Positions 1 through 7,049 of a stretch of 14,554 nt of DNA are shown here, in pieces. The notes beneath the pieces were generated by a model that worked only from the letters and a program-made list of their open reading frames with translations, did not search any database and was not told where the DNA came from. The stretch spans positions 1-14,554 of the forward strand of contig JAEWOP010000004.1 in assembly GCA_023399635.1 (NCBI GenBank). Reading direction: 5' to 3'. How positions within the stretch are numbered: position 1 is the stretch's first letter; every line of letters begins with the position of its first letter. The position numbers and the translations under genes were made by a program. This DNA comes from Pseudomonadota bacterium. Lineage in GTDB: Bacteria; Pseudomonadota; Alphaproteobacteria; Rhizobiales; Rhizobiaceae.

Positions 1-673
1 CAATATCGCGCCGACGCAGCCGGTCCTCGTCGTCACCAGCGCCGACCAAAGGGAACTCGGCAGCAATCTTCCGGATAGAAGGGCGCTTCTGGCACGTTGG
101 GGGTTCATTCCGGGCTGGGTGAAGGACCCTCGGGAGTTCCCGCTCCTGATCAACGCGCGAGCAGAAACGGCGATCGAAAAAGCTTCATTTCGGGGCGCGA
201 TGCGCCACCGGCGCGTGCTCATCCCTGCATCAGGCTATTACGAGTGGCGGCGACCACCGAAGGAAACGGCGCTTCCCTCACAGCCTTATTGGATCAGACC
301 GAAGAACGGCGGTATCCTTGCTTTTGGCGGCTTGCTGGAGACCTATTGTTCGGCAGACGGTTCGGAAGTGGACACGGCGGCCATCCTGACGACGAAAGCC
401 AATGCGGCGCTTCGCGGCATCCATGAGCGCATGCCGGTGGTGGTGCCGCAGGAGGCATTTTCGCGCTGGCTGGACTGCAAGACGCAGGAGCCACGTGCTG
501 TTATTGATATCATGCAGCCGGCTGACGACGATTTCTTAGAGGCGATCCCGGTTTCCGACCTAGTCAACAAGGTCACCAATATGGGACCGGCACTACAAAC
601 GCCCATCTCGCTCGCTGACCCTGTGAGTGCTTCGAAAGAACCGAAGTCCAGCGCACAGATGTCCCTCTTCTAA
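1..673 (+). CDS. SRAP/YedK (HMCES-like) protein, 5' end cut by window
   Basis: SOS response-associated peptidase family. Family members bind abasic sites in single-stranded DNA and form a protective covalent crosslink through the N-terminal cysteine. The frame is open from base 2 with no start, so the Met-Cys-Gly N-terminus is outside the window. The 223 visible residues carry the family blocks in order: NIAPTQP at the left edge, ARWGFIPGW, INARAET, RRVLIPASGYYEW and GIHERMPVV. The conserved catalytic or DNA-binding residues are Asn51, Arg53, Glu81 and His141 of the partial protein, corresponding to the Asn, Arg, Glu and His of YedK. The C-terminal tail is Ser- and Lys-rich. It ends at TAA 671-673, about 22 nt before the likely lysE-type start, so the two may be cotranscribed. 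The family call is firm; the activity is inferred. Confidence 0.93.
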   Translation, partial: NIAPTQPVLVVTSADQRELGSNLPDRRALLARWGFIPGWVKDPREFPLLINARAETAIEKASFRGAMRHRRVLIPASGYYEWRRPPKETALPSQPYWIRPKNGGILAFGGLLETYCSADGSEVDTAAILTTKANAALRGIHERMPVVVPQEAFSRWLDCKTQEPRAVIDIMQPADDDFLEAIPVSDLVNKVTNMGPALQTPISLADPVSASKEPKSSAQMSLF

Positions 674-695
674 GCAATTCACAACGGGCCTTCTC

Positions 696-1313
696 GTGCT
701 TCCTGCTGCGCTTTCGGGCTTCTTCCTAGGTGCGTCCCTAATCATGGCGATCGGCGTGCAGAACGCGTTCATCCTCAGACAAGGGCTGATCCGCAGCCAT
801 GTCTTCCTGCTCTGCCTCATCTGTGCACTCTCTGATGCACTGTTGATTGCCGCCGGCGTGGCAGGTTTGGGTACCCTGATTGCCCAGTCGCCAGCATTGA
901 TCTTCTCGGTGACGATCGGAGGGGCGCTCTTCCTGGCCGCTTATGCGGCGAAGGCCTTCCTGCGCGCTTGGCGGCCTGTGGCCATGGTGGCGGGAACACC
1001 CGAGGGCATCCCGTTGAAGGCGGCCGTGCTCACCTGCCTGGCCTTCACCTTCTTGAACCCGCATGTCTATCTGGACACGGTCGTCTTGCTCGGCAGCTTG
1101 TCGGCCGCCTATCAGGGTATGGAACGATTGGCCTATGGCATGGGAGCCGTTGCGGCGTCCTTCGTCTGGTTCTTCGGCCTGGGCTATGGAGCGAGTCTCC
1201 TAACGCCGCTCTTTGCCAAACCCGCCGCATGGCGGGTCCTAGACGTCCTGATCGGGATGGTGATGAGCCTGCTTGCGCTCGGACTGCTGTTCAGCCTCAC
1301 GAGCGCGGGCTGA
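696..1313 (+). CDS. LysE/ArgO-family amino-acid exporter
   Basis: Probable inner-membrane exporter of basic or other amino acids (LysE/ArgO superfamily), about six membrane segments and 205 residues, close to the usual size. Hallmarks seen are SGFFLGASLIMAIGVQNAFI at the N-terminus (Gln-Asn-Ala-Phe motif), a Ser-Asp pair in the second helix (ALSDALL) and FLNPHVYLDTVVLLGS near residues 120-134. I chose GTG 696 because the protein then begins right at the family's first helix. The frame is open back to GTG 627, which would overlap the SRAP gene by 47 nt and add a polar 23-residue stretch unlike the family. No strong ribosome-binding site marks either start, so the start is uncertain. The substrate cannot be told from sequence. 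The TGA stop lies inside a hairpin shared with the convergent small gene. Confidence 0.9.
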   Translation: MLPAALSGFFLGASLIMAIGVQNAFILRQGLIRSHVFLLCLICALSDALLIAAGVAGLGTLIAQSPALIFSVTIGGALFLAAYAAKAFLRAWRPVAMVAGTPEGIPLKAAVLTCLAFTFLNPHVYLDTVVLLGSLSAAYQGMERLAYGMGAVAASFVWFFGLGYGASLLTPLFAKPAAWRVLDVLIGMVMSLLALGLLFSLTSAG

Positions 1314-1327
1314 GAGGCTCAGCCCGC
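1305..1327. terminator. Shared convergent hairpin, candidate bidirectional terminator
   Basis: GCGGGCTGA (1305-1313) and TCAGCCCGC (1319-1327) form a perfect 9-bp GC-rich stem around the loop GAGGC. The left arm ends with the exporter's TGA. The right arm begins with the reverse-strand TGA of the small gene. The hairpin therefore sits exactly where the two convergent transcripts end. There is no T-run on either side, so it is not a classical intrinsic terminator. It could still stop polymerase weakly or protect 3' ends. The pairing is seen directly; the function is inferred. Confidence 0.5.
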
Positions 1328-1453
1328 TGGCTTCAGCGTCTGCTTTGGCTTCAGCATCAGCGCAGCCGCGACCACAGCCTTGATCCCCAACGGGCGGTAG
1401 GGATGGGCCTGCTCGACCTTATTTTGTGCAGCTTCAGTATTTACATTCGACAT
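1319..1453 (-). CDS. Small 44-residue protein of unknown function
   Basis: Short reading frame with a strong translation signal: GAGGAG at 1465-1460, a 6-nt spacer, then ATG at 1453-1451, ending at TGA 1321-1319. The protein begins MSNVNTEAAQ. Its middle contains HPYRPLGIKAVVAAALMLKP, a Pro-anchored, weakly amphipathic helix-like stretch too short for a confident membrane segment. It ends with a Lys/Pro-rich repeat-like tail (LKPKQTLKPAG). I do not recognise a family or function. It lies in the same orientation as pssA but 170 nt beyond its stop, so it may have its own promoter. Composition is less GC-biased at third positions than in the large genes, common for tiny genes. Evidence for translation is the ribosome-binding site, ATG start and neat 3' end at the shared hairpin. 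Confidence 0.6.
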   Translation of the reverse strand: MSNVNTEAAQNKVEQAHPYRPLGIKAVVAAALMLKPKQTLKPAG

Positions 1454-1623
1454 GTGGCTCTCCTCGCGCAAGCAAATCAGACGTCAGTTCGTCCATTGCT
1501 GCGCTCTGAGTTCCAAACTCGGCGGAATAGTGGCGGATTGATTGACCGCCTCTCGTGGGGTTCTTGGTACTGAAAGACGCCCCGAGACTGTGGCATTTTC
1601 GACGCGGTTGCGACGCCGGTAGG

Positions 1624-2445
1624 TCAGACGTTTGCTTCGTCTTCCTCGATGGTGAGTGTGCCATAGCGTCGGTGCCAGAGGCGGGCACTGAAAGGCAAAA
1701 ACGCCAAATAGGCGATAACGCTGATCACCAGAACCTGCCAGGTGTAGCTCATCAGAAGCGCGACATAGAGGACACCCACGAGCAGGATCGGCAGCATCAG
1801 GTCACGGCGGACCTTTGTCTGCGACTTGCCGGACCACACTGGAACCCGACTGACAAGCAGATAGCCGATCAGAACGGTATACGCGACGCTTCCGTACACA
1901 TAAACGGGGGAAGGCTCTACGCCCAGGAAGCCAAGATAAACTGGCAGCAGTACTAACACCGCTCCGAGTGGCGCCGGCACACCGACAAAGAACTCCGACT
2001 GCCAGGCAGCTTTCTCCTGCCGCTCCTCCATCACATTGAAGCGGGCGAGGCGGAGGCCGGCTGCAATGGCGTAGATCAGAGCGGCGATCCAGCCGATGGA
2101 GCGAGCGTGGTCGAGAAGAAATGCGTAGGAGACAAGCGCAGGTGCCACACCGAAATTGATGATGTCGGCCAGCGAATCCATCTGGACGCCAAACTTGGAG
2201 TTCGCTTTCAGGAGCCGTGCAACACGCCCGTCGATGCCATCGAGGAAGGCCGCCAGCAGAACCATCGCGACAGCCAGTTCGTAACGGCCCTCGAAGGCAA
2301 GACGGATGCCCGTCAACCCGGCGCAGATGGCCAGAACCGTGATAAGGTTCGGCACCATCAGGCGAAGCGGGATTTCCCTCAGCCGCGGACCCCGGCCGCC
2401 ATCGTCGGGCCGGACGGTCTCGCTTGGGGGGACAGGCGTCTCCAT
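1624..2445 (-). CDS. pssA: CDP-diacylglycerol--serine O-phosphatidyltransferase (type II)
   Basis: Integral membrane enzyme that condenses CDP-diacylglycerol with L-serine to give phosphatidylserine and CMP, the first committed step to phosphatidylethanolamine. The CDP-alcohol phosphatidyltransferase motif is complete: Asp72-Gly73-x2-Ala76-Arg77-x8-Gly86-x3-Asp90-x3-Asp94. The 273-residue protein has a polar N-terminus of about 28 residues followed by roughly eight hydrophobic helices, and a charged acidic C-terminal tail. This is the type II (Bacillus/rhizobial) enzyme, not the soluble E. coli type. ATG 2445 is preceded by AAGGAG with 6-nt spacing. It starts 15 nt after the psd stop and is surely cotranscribed with psd, whose product uses its phosphatidylserine. 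No insertion or missing catalytic residue is seen. Confidence 0.96.
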   Translation of the reverse strand: METPVPPSETVRPDDGGRGPRLREIPLRLMVPNLITVLAICAGLTGIRLAFEGRYELAVAMVLLAAFLDGIDGRVARLLKANSKFGVQMDSLADIINFGVAPALVSYAFLLDHARSIGWIAALIYAIAAGLRLARFNVMEERQEKAAWQSEFFVGVPAPLGAVLVLLPVYLGFLGVEPSPVYVYGSVAYTVLIGYLLVSRVPVWSGKSQTKVRRDLMLPILLVGVLYVALLMSYTWQVLVISVIAYLAFLPFSARLWHRRYGTLTIEEDEANV

Positions 2446-2460
2446 GAATTCTCCTTGATG

Positions 2461-3162
2461 TTAGCTGCGGCGGCTGATGGTGGGGCCTTTGGTGGAGCCG
2501 AACTCAGCAATAACCGTTTCGCCGCCATAGGTGCACTGACCAACAGAAACGCGCGGCTGTGCAGTTGCCGGCAGCAGGATGTCGAGGCGCGAGCCAAACC
2601 GGATAAGGCCGAAACGTTCACCGGCATTGAGCGGCTCCGTTGGCTTTGCCCAGCAGACGATGCGGCGGGCAATAAGGCCTGCGATTTGGACCACGGCAAC
2701 GCGACCGTGGCGGGTGTCGATCACCATGCTGTTGCGTTCGTTGTCCTCACTTGCCTTGTCCAGCTCCGCGTTGACGAACTGACCTGAGCGATACTGGATG
2801 TCGACCACTTGTCCACGAACTGGCGAGCGGTTGATGTGGCAGTCGAAGACGTTCATGAACACCGAGATGCGCAGCATGGGCTCGCTACCCAGATCAAGCT
2901 CCGGCGCTGGTACGACCATCTGCACCGAAGACACGCGCCCATCCGCTGGGCTGACGACAAGATCGTCATCCTGCGGAACCACGCGCTCCGGATCGCGGAA
3001 GAAGTAGGCGCACCAGAGGGTAAGAACGAGGCCGATCCAGAACAGCGGTTCGGCGATCCATCCAAGGATCAATGATGCAACAAAGAAGGCTGCGACAAAG
3101 ATGTAACCTTCCTTGTGGATCGGAACGAGCGTGTTGCGGATGGTGTCGAACAGATTGATCAA
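2461..3162 (-). CDS. psd: Phosphatidylserine decarboxylase proenzyme (short PSD-A type)
   Basis: Pyruvoyl-dependent enzyme converting phosphatidylserine to phosphatidylethanolamine. From TTG 3162 it has 233 residues. It shows an N-terminal membrane region (residues about 20-53), FFRDPER, SPADGRV (catalytic Asp74), MNVFDCHINRSP (His109) and ERFGLIRFGSRLD, where autocleavage between Gly190 and Ser191 should create the pyruvoyl group. The frame is open to ATG 3177, but the only good ribosome-binding site, AGGAG at 3174-3170, lies just downstream of that ATG and 7 nt before the TTG. The TTG start also gives MINLFDTIRNT, matching where rhizobial Psd proteins begin as I recall them. A C-terminal FGST (residues 221-224) resembles the long-form cleavage motif but is not the active site. 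pssA follows by 15 nt. Confidence 0.95.
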   Translation of the reverse strand: MINLFDTIRNTLVPIHKEGYIFVAAFFVASLILGWIAEPLFWIGLVLTLWCAYFFRDPERVVPQDDDLVVSPADGRVSSVQMVVPAPELDLGSEPMLRISVFMNVFDCHINRSPVRGQVVDIQYRSGQFVNAELDKASEDNERNSMVIDTRHGRVAVVQIAGLIARRIVCWAKPTEPLNAGERFGLIRFGSRLDILLPATAQPRVSVGQCTYGGETVIAEFGSTKGPTISRRS

Positions 3163-3169
3163 CCCGGTT

Positions 3170-3174
3170 CTCCT
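3170..3174 (-). promoter_or_regulatory. Ribosome-binding site deciding the psd start
   Basis: AGGAG on the minus strand lies 7 nt before TTG 3162 and immediately after ATG 3177. The ATG itself is preceded by AGCTGACAAC, which has no Shine-Dalgarno match. The site therefore supports initiation at TTG. Confidence 0.55.
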
Positions 3175-3180
3175 CATGTT

Positions 3181-3196
3181 GTCAGCTTTGGCTGAC
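3181..3196. repeat. Inverted repeat between ABC exporter and psd
   Basis: GTCAGC-TTTG-GCTGAC is a perfect 6-bp stem with a 4-nt loop, about 42 nt after the exporter's stop and only 8 nt before the psd ribosome-binding site on the minus strand. No T-run follows it in the direction of transcription, so it is a poor terminator candidate. It could reduce readthrough or modulate access to the psd start. The pairing is seen; any role is inferred. Confidence 0.35.
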
Positions 3197-3238
3197 TACT
3201 AGGAAACGGTTTTTTGAGCAATGCAGTTCCGCAAGACG

Positions 3239-5125
3239 TCACGTTGCAGGGGCAAGACGCATGATGACGCCAAGGTCGTCGCTGTCTCGCACTTGGCGCA
3301 AATGTTCTTCCGCCTGAGTTGCTTCCCGCTGGCGGTTCCACATCGAAGCATAAAGCCCGTCTGCCGCGAGAAGATCTGCATGCGTGCCACGCTCCGCGAT
3401 TACGCCGTCGCGCAAGACGATGATTTCGTCGGCGCCGATGACGGTGGAAAGCCGGTGGGCGATGACGAGCGTCGTTCGATTTCGTGAAACGATATCGAGC
3501 GCGGACTGGATCTCCTGCTCCGTTGTCGTATCGAGTGCCGACGTCGCTTCGTCCAGGATCAGGATGGGAGGAGCTTTGAGAATGGTGCGCGCGATGGCGA
3601 CCCGCTGCTTCTCGCCGCCGGAAAGCTTGAGTCCTCGCTCACCAACCATGGTGTCGAAGCCTTGCGGCAATGCCCGCAGGAAGGCGCCGATCTGGGCAAG
3701 CTCTGCTGCTGCCGAGACTTCTTCTTCCGTGGCGGAGGGTCGGCCATAGCGGATGTTGTAGGCAATGGTGTCGTTGAAGAGAACCGTGTCCTGCGGCACC
3801 ATGCCAATCGCGGCCCGCAGCGATTGCTGCGTCACCGATCGCACATCCTGGCCATCGATCGTGATGGCCCCCCCCTGCACGTCATAGAAACGATAGAGCA
3901 GCCTGGAGATGGTGGATTTCCCTGCACCCGACGGTCCGACAATGGCAACCGTCTTGCCGGCCGGCACTTCGAAGGTCAGCCCCTTGAGGATTGGCCGGTC
4001 AGGGTCATAGGCGAAGTGGACATCCTTGAAGGCGATGCTGCCCTGGCGGATTTGCAGCGGCGCCGCATCCGGCTTGTCCTTCACCTCGGCCTCGACCTCG
4101 AGAAGGTCGAACATCTGCTCGATGTCGGTCAGGCCCTGACGAATTTCGCGGTAGACGAAGCCGATGAAGTTCAACGGCACCGAAAGCTGCAGCAGGAGCG
4201 CGTTGACAAAAACGAAGTCGCCGATCGTCTGCTCGCCGCGCTGCACGGCGAGTGCGGACATCACCATGATCACTGCCATGCCGAGCCCGAAGATCACGCC
4301 CTGACCGAAGTTCAGCCAGCCAAGGGACGTCCAGACCTGCGTGGCAGATTTCTCGTACCGCGCCATGGAGGCATCGAAGCGGCGAGCCTCCATGTCTTCA
4401 TTGCCGAAATACTTGACCGTTTCAAAGTTCAGAAGCGAATCGATGGCCTTGGTGTTGGCATCCGTGTCGCTGTCATTCATCGAGCGGCGGATCGAAATGC
4501 GCCAGTCGCTGGCTTTCACCGTGAACCAGACATAGGCCCAAACGGTAATGGCGGTCACTGCCACATAAGTCAGGCCATAGCTGAGCCAGAAGATGATGGC
4601 TGTCAGCACGAACTCGACCAGGGTCGGGATCGAGTTGAGGATGGTGAAGCGGACGATCGTTTCGATCCCCTTGGTGCCACGCTCGATGATGCGCGAAAGG
4701 CCGCCGGTCTTGCGCTCCAGGTGGAAGCGTAGCGACAGCTGGTGCATGTGCACGAATGTCTTGTAGGCGAGCTGCCTGACGGCATGCTGGCCGACGCTGG
4801 CAAAAAGCGCATCGCGCAGCTGGTTCAGCCCCACCTGCAAGATGCGGGTGAGGTTATAGGCGATGACGAGAACGACGGCGCCCAGGAGGAAGACCGGCAG
4901 AATGCCAGCCATATCCAGTTCGCCGTTCAGTGCGTCCGTTGCCCATTTGAAGAAATAGGGCACACCGAGAAGGATGACCTTGGCCAGGAACAGAAAGACC
5001 GTCGCCCACACCACCCGGCGCTTCAGGTCGGCGCGACCGTGGGGCCACATATAGGGCCACAGGTTGACGAGGGTGCCCAGCGGATTACTGGAATCCGCTG
5101 ATACGGTCTTCTTCCGGTCGTTCAT
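3239..5125 (-). CDS. Atm1-family (ABCB7/HMT1-like) ABC exporter, fused permease-ATPase
   Basis: Homodimeric inner-membrane half-transporter of 628 residues. The transmembrane domain occupies about residues 36-340 and the ATPase about 360-600. Walker A is GPSGAGKST (397-405), the Q-loop Gln445, the signature LSGGEKQR (501-508), Walker B ILILDE (521-526), the D-loop SALD and the H-loop His557: an intact nucleotide-binding domain. Atm1-specific blocks are NFETVKYFGNE (about 233-243), WLNFGQ (270-275) and PLNFIGFVYREIRQGLTDIE (317-336). Characterised relatives export glutathione-derived or metal-thiol compounds and support iron-sulfur or heavy-metal homeostasis; that substrate is inferred here. 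ATG 5125 follows GGAG with 6-nt spacing. The 61-76 nt to psd, interrupted by a hairpin, leaves co-transcription with psd-pssA uncertain. The last 30 residues are a charged tail beyond the usual ATPase end. Confidence 0.94.
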   Translation of the reverse strand: MNDRKKTVSADSSNPLGTLVNLWPYMWPHGRADLKRRVVWATVFLFLAKVILLGVPYFFKWATDALNGELDMAGILPVFLLGAVVLVIAYNLTRILQVGLNQLRDALFASVGQHAVRQLAYKTFVHMHQLSLRFHLERKTGGLSRIIERGTKGIETIVRFTILNSIPTLVEFVLTAIIFWLSYGLTYVAVTAITVWAYVWFTVKASDWRISIRRSMNDSDTDANTKAIDSLLNFETVKYFGNEDMEARRFDASMARYEKSATQVWTSLGWLNFGQGVIFGLGMAVIMVMSALAVQRGEQTIGDFVFVNALLLQLSVPLNFIGFVYREIRQGLTDIEQMFDLLEVEAEVKDKPDAAPLQIRQGSIAFKDVHFAYDPDRPILKGLTFEVPAGKTVAIVGPSGAGKSTISRLLYRFYDVQGGAITIDGQDVRSVTQQSLRAAIGMVPQDTVLFNDTIAYNIRYGRPSATEEEVSAAAELAQIGAFLRALPQGFDTMVGERGLKLSGGEKQRVAIARTILKAPPILILDEATSALDTTTEQEIQSALDIVSRNRTTLVIAHRLSTVIGADEIIVLRDGVIAERGTHADLLAADGLYASMWNRQREATQAEEHLRQVRDSDDLGVIMRLAPAT

Positions 5126-5144
5126 TCTGGTCTCCGAGAGGCGC

Positions 5145-5158
5145 GGCTCGAGCGAGCC
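5145..5158. repeat. Small inverted repeat in the ABC exporter leader
   Basis: GGCTC-GAGC-GAGCC forms a 5-bp stem with a 4-nt loop, about 20 nt upstream of the exporter ATG and just before its ribosome-binding site. It could be a leader hairpin, but a stem this short can occur by chance at this base composition. Confidence 0.2.
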
Positions 5159-5163
5159 ACTCG

Positions 5164-5192
5164 GACATAGGACCTAGAGCGGAATGATGCAA
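5164..5192 (-). promoter_or_regulatory. Possible promoter of the ABC exporter
   Basis: On the minus strand TTGCAT (5192-5187) is separated by exactly 17 nt from TATGTC (5169-5164); the -10 reads CTATGT with its neighbour, near the alphaproteobacterial CTATAT form. It is about 40 nt upstream of the exporter ATG. Both boxes match the consensus only partly, so this is a weak prediction. Confidence 0.25.
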
Positions 5193-5256
5193 CGAGGCGA
5201 GGCGATGCCGTGCGCCCTTGGTTCGCCCCTCTACCGTCTGCTTCGGCCTGACTTTG

Positions 5257-6957
5257 CTACTGGATCAGCTTCTGCATCCGCTTGCGGTGCAGCTCTTCAG
5301 CATCCGGAAGGGCTTCGTCCGGTACGCCGAAGATCTGGCCGGGTTCGATCAAGTCAGGGTTAGAGATCTGCTCCTCGTTGGCGAGATAGATCGTGGTGTA
5401 CCGTACCCCCTGACCATAAACCCGCCGGGATATCTGCCAAAGCGTATCGCCGCGGCGAATGATGACGGAGCCACGGGAGCTGGTCAACGGCGCCTGTTCG
5501 ATCGTTTTCGGACCGGGTTCAACATCATCCTGTGCCAGTTCCGTAGCCGCCGCAGGCGGGGTCTCGACGGTCGCGGGACCCAGGGCTCGTTCCACCGTGG
5601 CAGCGATAGCCGCGAGTTCCTCCCGAACCGCTTGCGGCTCGCTGGGGAGCTTCTCGACCGCAGCCAATGCGTCCGCCGCCTGTTTGGACGTCTGGTCCAC
5701 GATGGCTTGCGTCTCCGCAGCTGCCCCCGCCGGGAGCTTGTATTCGGAGAGCGATTTCAAAGCTATGCCCGTAGCAGAGCGGGCGGCGGCGAGTTCTTCA
5801 CGCGAGGGTTCCTTACCGCCGTCATAGAGTCCGCGAAGAATGCCGAAGGCGCGCGCTGCGTCGCTACGAAGCCTGTCGAAGGTACCATCGTCGATGGGGG
5901 AGGCGGAGGTTGGCCCCTGCGGACCCGCAACGGCCGCGACCTGATCACCCGCCGGACGATTGAAGGGAACAGCAACGCGAAGCGCCGTCTTCCCGTTGCT
6001 GTCAAGCATTTCGACGGCGATGAGATGTTCGCCGACGGTAAGCTGGGTGGTTCCCTCGATAACGAAGTGCCCGTCCTGACCTGCTTTGGAGCGGCCAACG
6101 GGCTGTTCGCCCGCAAAGCCCACCAGGGAGGCGCCGGCGGGGGCGGTTCCGGCGATGAAGATGCGATCGCGCTCGATCTCCACCGCAGTTACCTTCAGTT
6201 CGGCCATCGTCCCTTCGGGCGCAGCCGGTACGGGCTCGACAGCGATCTGCGGCGCCGCAGCAACCAGATCGGAAGCGGCGTCCGGCAGTGCAGGGAGCAC
6301 CGCTCGATCCGACGCTTTTGACGCCGAATCCTGCGGGCCCGTCTGCCCATTGGTCGTGTCATTGGCGGCGGGAACACTCACCAGCCGGCTTGCCTTGCCG
6401 GGCTTGGTGACCATGGCCAAGAGCTTGCCCTCGGCAGAACCTGGCACGGAAACGGTGGCCGTTTCCTCCGACATAATCATGCGTCCATCGTCCGTCGTCG
6501 CTTTCAGCACGAGTTGGTGATCGCCAGCCGGCAAGGGCTGATCCAGGGCAATCGCGAAATCGCCTGACGGACCGACTTTGACGCTGGCCACTGCGCCCTT
6601 GTCGGAATTGACTTCCACCGTTGCGCCCGGCTCGGCTCTGCCAGCGATCACAGCAGATCCATCCGGCTCGACCCGGAGCACATCGAACGCGGGGGTAATG
6701 GGTGCCTTGAGCTCCGCCTGCTGAGGGTCTGCGGTGCCGCCTGCCGGTGTTTCCGCAGCGGTCTCAGATGACTGCTCCGGCGACTTGGCTGGAGTGGACT
6801 GTTCGGTCATCGCCTCCGTTACCGTCTCGCCTGCCTTGTTGACGGCGTCGCTGATGTTCTCTCCCTCAGGTGAGATCCGAGGCAGAACAAAGAAGACCAT
6901 CAGCAAGGTCGCAGCAACAAGGACAGCAAGTGCCAGCCAGCCGGCGCGGTTTTTCAT
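5257..6957 (-). CDS. Membrane-anchored LysM protein with Ig-like repeats
   Basis: Envelope protein of 566 residues; precise role unknown. Residues 7-25 form a single hydrophobic signal-anchor with no lipobox, followed by an acidic Ala/Pro/Thr/Glu-rich linker to about residue 85. Two related beta-rich segments follow, at about 91-172 and 253-333. Both carry an AG-A-P-GA-V pattern (AGRAEPGATV and AGTAPAGASL) and a G-F-I/A-I strand, suggesting bacterial Ig-like folds. A mostly helical, Ala/Glu-rich section spans about 357-460. A C-terminal LysM domain (about 497-545: VIIRRGDTLWQISRRVYG, then NPDLIEPGQIF) should bind peptidoglycan. ATG 6957 is preceded by GGAGA at 10-nt spacing. It is divergent from the LOG gene and ends 131 nt before the exporter. 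Likely a structural or cell-wall-associated periplasmic protein; no enzymatic motif is visible. Confidence 0.88.
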   Translation of the reverse strand: MKNRAGWLALAVLVAATLLMVFFVLPRISPEGENISDAVNKAGETVTEAMTEQSTPAKSPEQSSETAAETPAGGTADPQQAELKAPITPAFDVLRVEPDGSAVIAGRAEPGATVEVNSDKGAVASVKVGPSGDFAIALDQPLPAGDHQLVLKATTDDGRMIMSEETATVSVPGSAEGKLLAMVTKPGKASRLVSVPAANDTTNGQTGPQDSASKASDRAVLPALPDAASDLVAAAPQIAVEPVPAAPEGTMAELKVTAVEIERDRIFIAGTAPAGASLVGFAGEQPVGRSKAGQDGHFVIEGTTQLTVGEHLIAVEMLDSNGKTALRVAVPFNRPAGDQVAAVAGPQGPTSASPIDDGTFDRLRSDAARAFGILRGLYDGGKEPSREELAAARSATGIALKSLSEYKLPAGAAAETQAIVDQTSKQAADALAAVEKLPSEPQAVREELAAIAATVERALGPATVETPPAAATELAQDDVEPGPKTIEQAPLTSSRGSVIIRRGDTLWQISRRVYGQGVRYTTIYLANEEQISNPDLIEPGQIFGVPDEALPDAEELHRKRMQKLIQ

Positions 6958-7023
6958 CTCTTATTGTCTCCAGACGGCCAGTCCCGCCTCAACCTTCGGA
7001 TTACCTCTTTCCCACTGGCTTCA

Positions 7024-7049
7024 CAAGCTTTTCGCTCTATTTGAGCTTG
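7024..7049. repeat. Inverted repeat in the divergent LysM/LOG intergenic region
   Basis: CAAGCT (7024-7029) and AGCTTG (7044-7049) are perfect reverse complements 14 nt apart, inside the 170-nt divergent intergenic region. Such a dyad could be a regulator site serving both genes, but 6-bp arms are short and I see no strong promoter beside it. Confidence 0.2.

Noticed and set aside
627..695. Longer start (GTG 627) for the LysE-type exporter
   Set aside because: It adds 23 polar residues before the first membrane helix and overlaps the SRAP gene; kept only as an alternative.
1555..1956. Plus-strand frame of 133 codons over the pssA 3' end
   Set aside because: Antisense to pssA and polar low-complexity; no ribosome-binding site or domain.
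2107..2787. Plus-strand frame across the pssA/psd junction
   Set aside because: It is antisense to two enzymes with intact catalytic motifs and shows no recognisable domain.
3211..3216. T-run near the exporter/psd gap as an intrinsic terminator
   Set aside because: It lies on the plus strand, 15 nt beyond the hairpin, and no plus-strand gene ends here.
3662..4732. Long open frame of 356 codons antisense to the Atm1-type exporter
   Set aside because: It mirrors the exporter's codons, has His/Arg/Asp-rich low-complexity composition and no family motif; the opposite strand has complete ABC motifs.
5218..6321. Open frame of 367 codons antisense to the LysM gene
   Set aside because: Composition is Arg/Gly-rich as expected for an antisense shadow in GC-rich DNA; the minus-strand LysM and Ig-like segments are convincing.
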